From positions 1 through 64,000 of the forward strand of contig CAJFFX010000002.1 in assembly GCA_904374485.1 (NCBI GenBank): DNA of 64,000 bases, read 5' to 3'. Origin of the DNA: Candidatus Pseudoscillospira falkowii (GTDB lineage: Bacteria; Bacillota; Clostridia; Oscillospirales; Oscillospiraceae). A program made the position numbers and the translations under genes. The notes below the pieces were generated by a model. That model did no database searches. It had not been told where the DNA came from and worked only from the letters and a program-made list of their open reading frames with translations. Below are positions 57,624 through 64,000 of the stretch, one piece after another; position 1 is the stretch's first letter, and each line of letters starts with the position of its first letter.

Positions 57624-58872
57624 TCTGGTCCCAGTATTTTTTCGCGGCCTGCTCGATCTTGTTGTCCCCATATTCATAATACTGTGTGCCTGCCAGCGCG
57701 TCGGGCAGATACTGCTGAGGCGTATAATGATGGGGATAATCGTGGGGGTATTTGTAGCGCTGGGCTATCGTTTCCCCGGCGGAATCGGCGTGGACGTTTT
57801 TGAGGTGACGCGGGATGTCCCCGGTGCGCCCGCGGCGCACGTCGTCCATAGCCGCGATGATGGCGTTGTGGGCGGTGTTGGATTTCGGCGCCGTGGCCAG
57901 CAGCACCGCGGCCTCCGCCAGAGGCAGACGCGCCTCCGGCAAGCCCAGCTGCATGGCCGCGTCCACGCAGGCTTTCACCACCACGATGGCCTGGGGATAG
58001 GCAAGGCCCACATCCTCGGCGGCGATGACCAGCAGCCGGCGGCAGGGCGAGAGCATATCCCCTGCTTCCAGCAGGCGCGCCAGATAGTGGACCGCCGCGT
58101 CGGGATCGGAGCCGCGGATAGATTTCTGCAGGGCCGACAGGAGATCGTAATGATCGTCGCCGTCCCGGTCATAGCGCATGGCGCTGCGCTGGGCCGCCTG
58201 GGCCGCGTCCTCCCCGCGCAGTTCGACGGCGCCCTTTTCCGGCACCGCCGCGCGGCAGAGCAGCTCCACCGCCGAAACCGCCTTGCGCACATCGCCGCCG
58301 CTGGCGGCGGCGATCTGATGGAACACCGCGTCGCTGCAGTTCACCCGCAGGTCCAGCCGCTTCTCCATGGCCGCGACGGCCCGGCGCAGGGCCGGGCAGA
58401 TCTCCTCGGCCGACACGGGCTTGAACTCAAAGACCGTGCTGCGGCTGAGCAGGGCCGAATAGACATAGAAATACGGGTTTTCCGTGGTGGAGGCGATCAG
58501 CGTCAGCGAGCCGTTCTCCATGAATTCCAGCAGCGTCTGCTGCTGTTTTTTGTTGAAATACTGGATCTCGTCGAGATACAGCAGAATGCCGCCGGGCGCC
58601 ATCAGCGTGCCCACGTCCGCCAGGATGTCCTTCACGTCGGAAATGGAGGCCGTTGTGGCGTTCAGTTTATAGAGGCGCTTGTTCGTTTTAGCGGCGATGA
58701 TATTGGCCAGGGTGGTCTTACCGGTGCCAGGCGGGCCGTAAAAAATCAGGTTGGGGGCCGTGCCGCTCTCCACAATGCGGCGCAGCAGGCCCTGCGGCCC
58801 CAGCAAGTGCTTCTGGCCGACGATCTCGTCCAGGCTCCGGGGCCGGATCTCATCTGCCAACGGGCGTTCCAT
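57607..58872 (-). CDS. rarA: Replication-associated recombination protein RarA (MgsA)
   Basis: RarA/MgsA, 421 residues, a AAA+ ATPase acting at stalled forks. MERPLADEIRPRSLDEIVGQ, Walker A GPPGTGKTT at 46-54, Walker B YLDEIQYF, ENPYFYVYSALLSRS, and C-terminal RYKYPHDYPHHY are all family blocks. The C-terminal tetramerisation part is complete. AAGGTG before the ATG. Convergent overlap with the S1 gene; divergent from nth. Confidence 0.96.
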   Translation of the reverse strand: MERPLADEIRPRSLDEIVGQKHLLGPQGLLRRIVESGTAPNLIFYGPPGTGKTTLANIIAAKTNKRLYKLNATTASISDVKDILADVGTLMAPGGILLYLDEIQYFNKKQQQTLLEFMENGSLTLIASTTENPYFYVYSALLSRSTVFEFKPVSAEEICPALRRAVAAMEKRLDLRVNCSDAVFHQIAAASGGDVRKAVSAVELLCRAAVPEKGAVELRGEDAAQAAQRSAMRYDRDGDDHYDLLSALQKSIRGSDPDAAVHYLARLLEAGDMLSPCRRLLVIAAEDVGLAYPQAIVVVKACVDAAMQLGLPEARLPLAEAAVLLATAPKSNTAHNAIIAAMDDVRRGRTGDIPRHLKNVHADSAGETIAQRYKYPHDYPHHYTPQQYLPDALAGTQYYEYGDNKIEQAAKKYWDQIKGEN

Positions 58873-59018
58873 GACAGCACCTTCTTTCTTTGAGAAATTT
58901 CAGATTAAAATATTATATCATATTTTTTCTTTTGTGCATGGTCTTTTTCTCTCGCATTTTGATGAATTTTGTAGTATGCTGACTACAAAGGCTCGTGAAA
59001 TGGAAAGGATCCTGCTCT

Positions 59019-59663
59019 ATGAAACGAAAAAGCACCGTGCTGCGCATTCTCGACACGCTGAAGACCATGTATCCCGACGCCGTGTGTTCCCTGACGTATG
59101 AAAAGGATTATGAACTGCTCTTTGCCACCCGGCTGTCCGCCCAGTGTACCGACGCCCGGGTCAATTTGGTGACGCCGCAGCTCTTCGACGCTTATCCCAC
59201 GCTGGAGGCTTTCGCCAACGCTTCCGCCGCAGACGTGGGCGAGATCATCCGCTCCTGCGGCCTGTATCAGACGAAGGCCCGGGATCTGGTGGCCTGCGCC
59301 AAAATGCTGGTGGAGGAATACGGCGGCCGGGTGCCGGATACCATGGAGGCGCTGACGCGCCTGCCCGGCGTGGGCCGCAAGACCGCCAACCTCATCCTGG
59401 GCGATATTTTCCACAAGCCCGCCATCGTGGCGGACACCCACTGCATCCGCATCGCCGGCCGCCTGGGCCTGACCGACGGCACCAAGGACCCGCTGAAGGT
59501 GGAAAAGCAGCTGCGCCAGACGATCCCCCCGGCGGAGGGCAGCGACTTCTGCCACCGGCTGGTGCTCCACGGCCGGGCCCTCTGCATGGCCCGCACGCCG
59601 AACTGCGCCGTCTGCGCTCTGAAGGGCGACTGCGATTACGCCAAGTCCCGCAAAATCAAATAA
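59019..59663 (+). CDS. nth: Endonuclease III
   Basis: Nth, 214 residues, a base-excision glycosylase/AP lyase for oxidised pyrimidines. The HhH motif LPGVGRKTANLIL holds the catalytic lysine K121. D139 lies in VADTHCIRIAGRLGL. The 4Fe-4S ligands C189, C196, C199 and C205 keep the C-x6-C-x2-C-x5-C spacing. AAAGGA precedes the ATG at 59019; an ATG at 58995 is open but lacks one. Promoter uncertain. Confidence 0.97.
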   Translation: MKRKSTVLRILDTLKTMYPDAVCSLTYEKDYELLFATRLSAQCTDARVNLVTPQLFDAYPTLEAFANASAADVGEIIRSCGLYQTKARDLVACAKMLVEEYGGRVPDTMEALTRLPGVGRKTANLILGDIFHKPAIVADTHCIRIAGRLGLTDGTKDPLKVEKQLRQTIPPAEGSDFCHRLVLHGRALCMARTPNCAVCALKGDCDYAKSRKIK

Positions 59664-59686
59664 CGTTTTCACACGTTTCTCCGCAC

Positions 59687-59724
59687 AGCAGGGCGGGCGG
59701 CAAATGCCGCCCGCCCTGCTTTTG
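59687..59724 (+). terminator. Terminator of nth
   Basis: Perfect 15-bp stem AGCAGGGCGGGCGGC/GCCGCCCGCCCTGCT with AAAT loop, then TTTTG. Confidence 0.85.
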
Positions 59725-59757
59725 CCCGCCCCTTCGGAAAACAGGCACACTTTTCCC

Positions 59758-59785
59758 TTGACGCACATATACTGCAGTAGATACT
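59758..59785 (+). promoter_or_regulatory. Predicted promoter of the three-gene small-protein operon
   Basis: TTGACG (59758-59763), 16 bp, GATACT (59780-59785), 18 bp before the first ATG. Confidence 0.55.
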
Positions 59786-59803
59786 GTGCAAGGGGAGGAA
59801 TGG

Positions 59804-60055
59804 ATGGATTTGGAACTTCAGGAACAAATCAGGAAGGTGCAGCAGAACAAGGCACTGGTGCAGCAGCTCATGCACTCCGCCGACGGGCAGAAACTGCTGG
59901 CCATGCTGAGCCGCGACGGCGGCGCCCAGCTCCGGCAGGCCACCGACGCCGCCGCCAAGGGCAACACCGCCGACATCGTTCACATGATCGCCCGGCTGAT
60001 GGAATCCGAGGAGGGCGCAAAGCTGGTGCGAAACATCAACGACCGGATCAAGTGA
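59804..60055 (+). CDS. Hypothetical small helical protein, 83 residues
   Basis: First gene of a three-gene unit. The product is almost wholly helical and charged: LELQEQIRKVQQNKALVQQLM, GQKLLAMLSRDGGAQLRQATDAAAKGN (in two parts), HMIARLMESEEGAKLVRNI. The arrangement recalls two similar helical hairpins (QLMHSADGQKLLAML and HMIARLMESEEGAKL). No membrane segment. GGGGAGG lies five bases before the ATG. No family recognised. Confidence 0.72.
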   Translation: MDLELQEQIRKVQQNKALVQQLMHSADGQKLLAMLSRDGGAQLRQATDAAAKGNTADIVHMIARLMESEEGAKLVRNINDRIK

Positions 60056-60094
60056 CACTGCGGCTCAGGCCGCTGGAAAAAGGAGGCGGCCGCC

Positions 60095-60496
60095 GTGGCC
60101 GATTTTGAAGAAAAGCTCAACGCCCTGCTCTCCTCGCCAGAGAGCATGCAGCAGGTGGCCCAGCTGGCACAGATGCTCGCCCAGCAAAACGGCGGCGCAG
60201 CGGAAGGGGCCGGTGAAACGGCGCCGCCGGAGGGGCCGCCGCCCCCCGCTCCCGCCGAAGAACCCTCCCTCGCGTCGCTTTTCGGCGGGCTGGACCCATC
60301 GTCCCTGGCCCGCTTCCTCCCGCTGCTGCAGGAGCTCAGCGGCAGCCAAAACGACGAGCGCGCCCGGCTTCTCTATGCCCTCAAGCCCTTTCTGAAGCCT
60401 GCGCGCCAGGAAAAGATCGACACGGCCCTGCGCCTGGCGCGGCTGTTCCACGCCGGCAAACGGTTTTTCAAGGAATTCGGTGGGGCCCATGTATAA
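60095..60496 (+). CDS. Hypothetical protein with proline-rich linker, 133 residues
   Basis: Second gene of the unit. N-terminal helix (FEEKLNALLSSPESMQQVAQLAQMLAQQ in parts) resembles the helices of the preceding gene. A Pro/Glu/Ala-rich linker follows (PPEGPPPPAPAEEP, 44-57), then FGGLDPSSLARFLPLLQELSG and ALKPFLKPARQEKIDTALRLARLFHAGKRFFKEFG. The latter half is repeated amphipathic helix. GTG start with AAAGGAGG nine bases upstream. No membrane segment. Function unknown. Confidence 0.72.
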   Translation: MADFEEKLNALLSSPESMQQVAQLAQMLAQQNGGAAEGAGETAPPEGPPPPAPAEEPSLASLFGGLDPSSLARFLPLLQELSGSQNDERARLLYALKPFLKPARQEKIDTALRLARLFHAGKRFFKEFGGAHV

Positions 60497-60776
60497 CCGC
60501 TACATACGAAACCAGCAGGGCGTTTTTACCTGCGCGGAACAGGAAGACGCGGAAGCCGGCCGCGCCGCATTCTGCGGCCCGCCGCCCCCGGCGGCGGAAA
60601 AGGGCGGCGCGGAGGAAGAAGGCACCTTTCTGCAGCGCATGCTGCAGAAGCTGGGCGTTGGCGAGCTGGACACCGGGGACCTGCTCCTGCTGCTGATCCT
60701 ATTTCTGCTGTTCAGCGAAAACGGTGGAAAGGACGACGAGCTGCTGCTGGCCCTAGGGCTGCTGCTGATCCTGTAA
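60489..60776 (+). CDS. Hypothetical protein with leucine-rich hydrophobic tail, 95 residues
   Basis: Third gene of the unit, overlapping the second by eight bases. MYNRYIRNQQGVFTC begins it; a Gly/Pro/Glu-rich linker follows (GPPPPAAEKGGAEEEG); the C-terminal third is GDLLLLLILFLLFSENGG-KDDELLLALGLLLIL, two hydrophobic segments around a charged turn. It may sit at the membrane and recruit the two helical partners (inference). A GTG at 60480 is an alternative start. Similar MYNRYIP-type proteins occur in Oscillospiraceae (recollection). Confidence 0.68.
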   Translation: MYNRYIRNQQGVFTCAEQEDAEAGRAAFCGPPPPAAEKGGAEEEGTFLQRMLQKLGVGELDTGDLLLLLILFLLFSENGGKDDELLLALGLLLIL

Positions 60777-60795
60777 ATTACGCACATCCGAAGGC

Positions 60796-60827
60796 AAAAA
60801 CTCCCCTGCCGCGGCAGGGGAGTTTTT
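60796..60827. terminator. Bidirectional terminator between the small-protein operon and citrate synthase
   Basis: ACTCCCCTGCC/GGCAGGGGAGT palindrome with AAAAA and TTTTT on either side. Confidence 0.9.
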
Positions 60828-60837
60828 CGGCAAATTT

Positions 60838-62214
60838 TTACATCTCTTCCCGTTCTTCCAGAACGATATAGGGCCGCTCATCGCGGATACTGCTCTCATA
60901 GGCCGGGCGGATGATCTTGTCCATATTGACCAGCTCTTCCAGCCGGTGGGCGCTCCAGCCCACGATGCGGGCGATGGCGAAGATCGGCGTGTACAGCTCC
61001 ACCGGGATACCCAGCATGCTGTAGACAAAGCCGCTGTAAAAGTCCACATTGACACAAACGCCCTTGTAGATCTTCCGGCGCTCGGCAATCAGCTCCGGCG
61101 CCAGGCGCTCCACGTTGGAATAGATCTCGAAATCCTCCATCCGGCCCTTCTCCTCCGCCAGGCGGCGGACAAAGCCGCGAAACACTTCCGCGCGGGGATC
61201 GGACAGGGAGTAGATCGCATGGCCCACGCCGTAGATCAGGCCCTTGCGGTCGAAAGCGTCCTTATCCAGGATCCGGCTGAGGTAATCCCGCAGCTGCCCT
61301 TCGTCCCGTGGATCCGCCACCCGCTCCTTCAGGTCGCGCATCATTTCCATCACCTTGATGTTCGCGCCGCCGTGCTTGGGGCCCTTCAGGGAACTGAGGG
61401 CCGCGGCCATGACAGAGTAGGTATCCGAACCGGAGGAAGTCACGACGCGGGTGGTGAAGGTGGAGTTGTTGCCGCCGCCGTGCTCCATGTGCAGGATCAG
61501 GGCGATATCCAGAACCTTGGCCTCTGTTTCTGTGTAGCTGCAGTCGGGGCGGAGCATGCGGAGCATGTTTTCCGCCGTAGTCAGCTTCGGGTCCGGCCGG
61601 TGGATGTACAGAGAATCGTTGCAGACATAATGATTATAGGCCTGGTAGCCGTAGATCGCCAGCATGGGGAACACGCTGATGAGCTCCAGGCACTGGCGCA
61701 GAACGTTCGGCACGGAGATGTCCATGGTCCGGTCGTCGTAAGAGGCCAGGGTGAGCACGCTCTTCGCCATGGAATTCATCAGGTCTTTGCTGGCGGCTTT
61801 CATGATAACGTCGCGGGTGAAATCCTCCGGCAGATAGCGGCCGTCGCACAGGATGCCGTGGAATTCCTGCAGCTGGGCCGCGGTGGGCAGCTCGCCGAAC
61901 AGCAGCAGATACGCCACCTCTTCAAAGCCGAAGGTCCCGTGGCGCGTGCAGTTCTGCACCAGGTCGATCACATTGTAGCCGCGGTAGAGCAGGCGGCCTT
62001 CGCAGTACACTTCCCGGCCGTTTTCCTTTTTGCGGCCGTCCACGCGGGAGATATTGGTGATGCCGGTCACAACGCCGCGGCCCTGCCTGTCGCGCAGGCC
62101 GCGAAAAACGTGGTGCTGGTCGAAAAGCGCGTCGTCGATCGCGTCGTTTTCATAGCACAGGGCGCTGCAGCGCTCGGCGTATTGGGTCATGGCGTCCTTT
62201 TTCTGCTGCTCCAT
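60838..62214 (-). CDS. gltA: Citrate synthase
   Basis: A 458-residue citrate synthase, condensing oxaloacetate and acetyl-CoA. Catalytic histidines are in LHMEHGGGNNSTF (H242/H245 region) and GVGHAIYSLSDPR (H332), with the aspartate in VNVDFYSG. KGPKHGGAN (H281) is also conserved. The long N-terminus (about 45 residues before GVVTGIT) is a feature of the Clostridial cluster. GGAGG lies seven bases before the ATG. Alone, with its own promoter, so probably for glutamate synthesis rather than a full cycle (inference). Confidence 0.96.
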   Translation of the reverse strand: MEQQKKDAMTQYAERCSALCYENDAIDDALFDQHHVFRGLRDRQGRGVVTGITNISRVDGRKKENGREVYCEGRLLYRGYNVIDLVQNCTRHGTFGFEEVAYLLLFGELPTAAQLQEFHGILCDGRYLPEDFTRDVIMKAASKDLMNSMAKSVLTLASYDDRTMDISVPNVLRQCLELISVFPMLAIYGYQAYNHYVCNDSLYIHRPDPKLTTAENMLRMLRPDCSYTETEAKVLDIALILHMEHGGGNNSTFTTRVVTSSGSDTYSVMAAALSSLKGPKHGGANIKVMEMMRDLKERVADPRDEGQLRDYLSRILDKDAFDRKGLIYGVGHAIYSLSDPRAEVFRGFVRRLAEEKGRMEDFEIYSNVERLAPELIAERRKIYKGVCVNVDFYSGFVYSMLGIPVELYTPIFAIARIVGWSAHRLEELVNMDKIIRPAYESSIRDERPYIVLEEREEM

Positions 62215-62256
62215 TCGAAAGCCTCCTATCGTTCAAACAATGTAAAGTTGCTTTTT

Positions 62257-62285
62257 ATTTTAACAGATTAAATTGTAAAAATCAA
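62257..62285 (-). promoter_or_regulatory. Predicted promoter of citrate synthase
   Basis: TTGATT (62280-62285), 17 bp, TAAAAT (62257-62262) on minus, 43 bp before the ATG. Confidence 0.75.
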
Positions 62286-63681
62286 CGTTCTTGTGAACGA
62301 GACTGCGCCGGCGCCTCTTCGGGCCGCCGGTACAGCAGCTTCCGGCTGCGCAGGCGGAAGGCGACATAGGTCACCGTGGCGGCGGTGAAATCGGCGATGG
62401 GCTCGGCCAAAAACAGGCCCCAGACCCCAGGCCGAACAGATGGGGCAGGATCAGCGCCAGCGGCCAGATCAGGAACAGCTTGCGCAGGCATGCCAGGAAC
62501 ATGGAGATCTTCGCCTGGCCCAGAGCCAGAAACGTATTCTGGCAGGCACTCTGGACGCCCATGGCTGCCATGCCCAGGATATAGACCCGCAGCGGCAGCG
62601 TTCCCAGGGCATGCAGCTCGGCATTGCCGGAGAAAATATGCAGGACCGCGGCGGGAAACAGCTCGATAAAGCCCACCACGCCCACGGCGAAAATGACGTC
62701 CACCAAAAGCAGCAGCCGGAAGGTCTGCCGGGCGCGGTCCAGCCGGCCTGCGCCGTAATTATAGCTGATGATGGGCGAAGCGCCCTGGGCAAAGCCGTTC
62801 AGCGGCATCCAGACGATCTGGATCAGGGAAAACAGAATGCTCTGCAGCGCCACATAGAGATCTCCGTACTGGACGATGCTGATATTATACGTCAGCTGCA
62901 CGACGCATTCCGTGATGCTCATGCTGAAGGGCGACAGGCCCAAAGACAGGATGGACAGCACCAGCTTCCGCTTCAGCCGGAACCACTTTCTGCGGATATG
63001 GATATAGCCGTGCTTCCCTGTCAGGAACAGCAGGATCATCAGCGCCGAAGCGCCCTGGGAGATCACGGTGGCCCAGGCGGCCCCCGCCACGCCCATCTGC
63101 AGGCCGAAAATAAAGATCGGGTCCAGCACAAGATTCATCGCCGCGCCCAGGCAGGTGGCCGCCATGCTGGTCTTGGCATAGCCCTGGTTGGTGATAAACG
63201 CGCTCAGCCCCATGGCGACCATCACGAAAAACGTACCCAAAAGGTAAATACGCAGATAGGTGGAGGCATAGGGCAGCGTCTGTTCGCTGGCGCCGAAGAG
63301 CATCAAAAGCGGGTCACACAGGGCCTGAAAGAACACAAACAGCGCGGCGGAAGCGCCGATCAGCATCACCGTGCAGTTCCCCAAAATCTCCTCCGCTTTT
63401 TCGTAATGCCCCTCGCCCATGCAGATGGCCGCCCGGGGCGCGCCGCCCATGCCGATCAGCTGAGCGAAGGCTGAAACGATCAGGGTGATCGGCAGCACGA
63501 TGCCGAGGCCCGCCAGGGCCAGCGGCCCCTCGCCGGCGATATGGCCCACGAAGGCGCGGTCCACCATATTGTAGAGCAGGTTCACCAGCTGGGCCAGCAC
63601 CGTCGGCAGCGCCATGCGGAACAGAAGGCCCGGGATCGGCTCAACGCCCAGTTTGTTTTGAGATGTATCCGCTGCGTTCAT
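62282..63681 (-). pseudogene. MATE family efflux transporter with a frameshift near the 3' end
   Basis: MATE exporter read from the ATG at 63681 (GGGGG eight bases before). 12-helix signature: GLLFRMALPTVLAQLVNLLYNMVDRAFVGHI (in parts), GMGGAPRAAICMGEG. The original frame ends at 62371 after an unlikely tail GSGACFWPSPSP. The proper end (GVWGLFLAEPIADFTAATVTYV) continues in the next frame to 62282. One added base in the C-run at 62425-62428 would restore a 466-residue protein. Either a lost or phase-variable last helix, or a sequencing error. Confidence 0.8.
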
Positions 63682-63720
63682 TTGAGATCCCCCGCTTCCC
63701 GGAAGCAAAATTGGATGATA

Positions 63721-63748
63721 AAAAGCGGCGGCCGCCGGGCCGCCGCTT
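63721..63748 (-). terminator. Probable terminator of the partial gene at the window end
   Basis: 11-bp stem AAGCGGCGGCC/GGCCGCCGCTT with GCCG loop (63723-63748); T-tract short (TTTT-A) on minus. Confidence 0.55.
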
Positions 63749-63758
63749 CTGCACGCTG

Positions 63759-64000
63759 TCAGTCCGCCGCGGCGGAGAGCGCCGTGCCGTCCGGCAGGGT
63801 AAACAATTCAGGACTCGGTTCGCTGACCGTTGTATCCGAGGCTTCCATCAGATACACGGTCTGCCCGTTTTGCAGCCGCTCCGCCGCCACCAGAAGGCCG
63901 CTGTCCACGGCGATCCAGTAGCGCTCGGCATAGCCGTCTCCATCCTCCGCCGTGGCGGCGTAGATACAGTCCGTTTCCAGATACGTCTCGTACCCGGCCT
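63759..64000 (-). CDS. Partial exported protein, C-terminal 80 residues (LolA-like)
   Basis: Only the end of the gene is in the window; the 5' part lies beyond base 64000. The readable end is ETYLETDCIYAATAEDGDGY, RYWIAVDSGLLVAAE, NGQTVYLMEASDTTVSEP and SPELFTLPDGTALS. This is the pattern of LolA-like or outer-membrane-lipoprotein-sorting type proteins: a lead-in with YWI, then LF-x-LP-x-G. The family call is inference. The stop is TGA at 63759-63761. Confidence 0.65.
   Translation of the reverse strand, partial: AGYETYLETDCIYAATAEDGDGYAERYWIAVDSGLLVAAERLQNGQTVYLMEASDTTVSEPSPELFTLPDGTALSAAAD

Overview
The window comes from a GC-rich, endospore-forming member of the Clostridia. The genes point to the Oscillospiraceae / former Clostridium cluster IV gut group. 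Sporulation genes (dipicolinate synthase dpaA-dpaB, spoIIGA-sigE), Gram-positive RecBCD-type addA/addB, T-box control of pheS, formate-tetrahydrofolate ligase and sigma-A promoters of TTGACA / 17 bp / TATAAT type all fit. Most of the sequence is vertically inherited chromosome. I see no rRNA, CRISPR array, phage or transposase. The family placement is inference; no 16S or marker comparison was possible.

Layout. 1-8.0 kb, minus strand: flavin reductase-like protein, L31 (rpmE), addB-addA. 8.1-10.7 kb: an unlisted 52-residue cysteine-rich ORF on plus, dpaA-dpaB on minus, a HAD phosphatase on plus. 10.7-17.1 kb: cca, murC, nrdR, two unknown genes, mazF, alr. 17.2-20.5 kb: a P1B metal ATPase with a CsoR-type operator inside its promoter, csoR, and an XRE membrane protein. 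20.5-27.1 kb: lipoprotein and nnr on minus; T-box, pheS and pheT on plus, with PheT about 100 residues longer than usual. 27.1-29.4 kb: two dispersed palindromic repeats around ireB, an unknown 100-residue protein and an SH3b-NlpC/P60 hydrolase. 29.4-35.7 kb, minus: fhs behind a ZTP riboswitch with terminator, then folD, lgt and an M16 peptidase-like pair read as one operon.

35.7-45.2 kb holds the ylxM-ffh-rpsP-khpA-rimM-trmD series, split after khpA by a block of about 5.6 kb: MATE/MarR, an AT-rich patch with an XRE regulator and two exported proteins, an Fe-S aldo/keto reductase and a flavodoxin. rimM-trmD restart from their own promoter. 45.4-50 kb: a 3D-domain cell-wall protein, rsmA, tRNA-Gln(CTG), a molbindin-like protein, trxA and a thioredoxin reductase with a degenerate NADPH motif. 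49.7-51.2 kb: spoIIGA-sigE. 51.5-55.1 kb, minus: an accessory module of AraC-type regulator, 26-residue membrane peptide, DUF6110-like protein and a divergent P1B ATPase. It is the best candidate for an undescribed system here. 55.4-64 kb: hisC, DUF951, an S1-domain protein, rarA, nth, three small unknown genes, citrate synthase, a frameshifted MATE gene and the end of an exported protein gene.

Functionally the window joins DNA repair (AddAB, Nth, RarA), spore formation (DPA synthesis, sigma-E), translation and secretion (PheST, RimM, TrmD, RsmA, S16, SRP, L31), C1 metabolism (Fhs, FolD), envelope work (MurC, Alr, Lgt, NlpC/P60, 3D) and two metal-export systems. Start codons were chosen from Shine-Dalgarno spacing and are often internal to the longest open frame.
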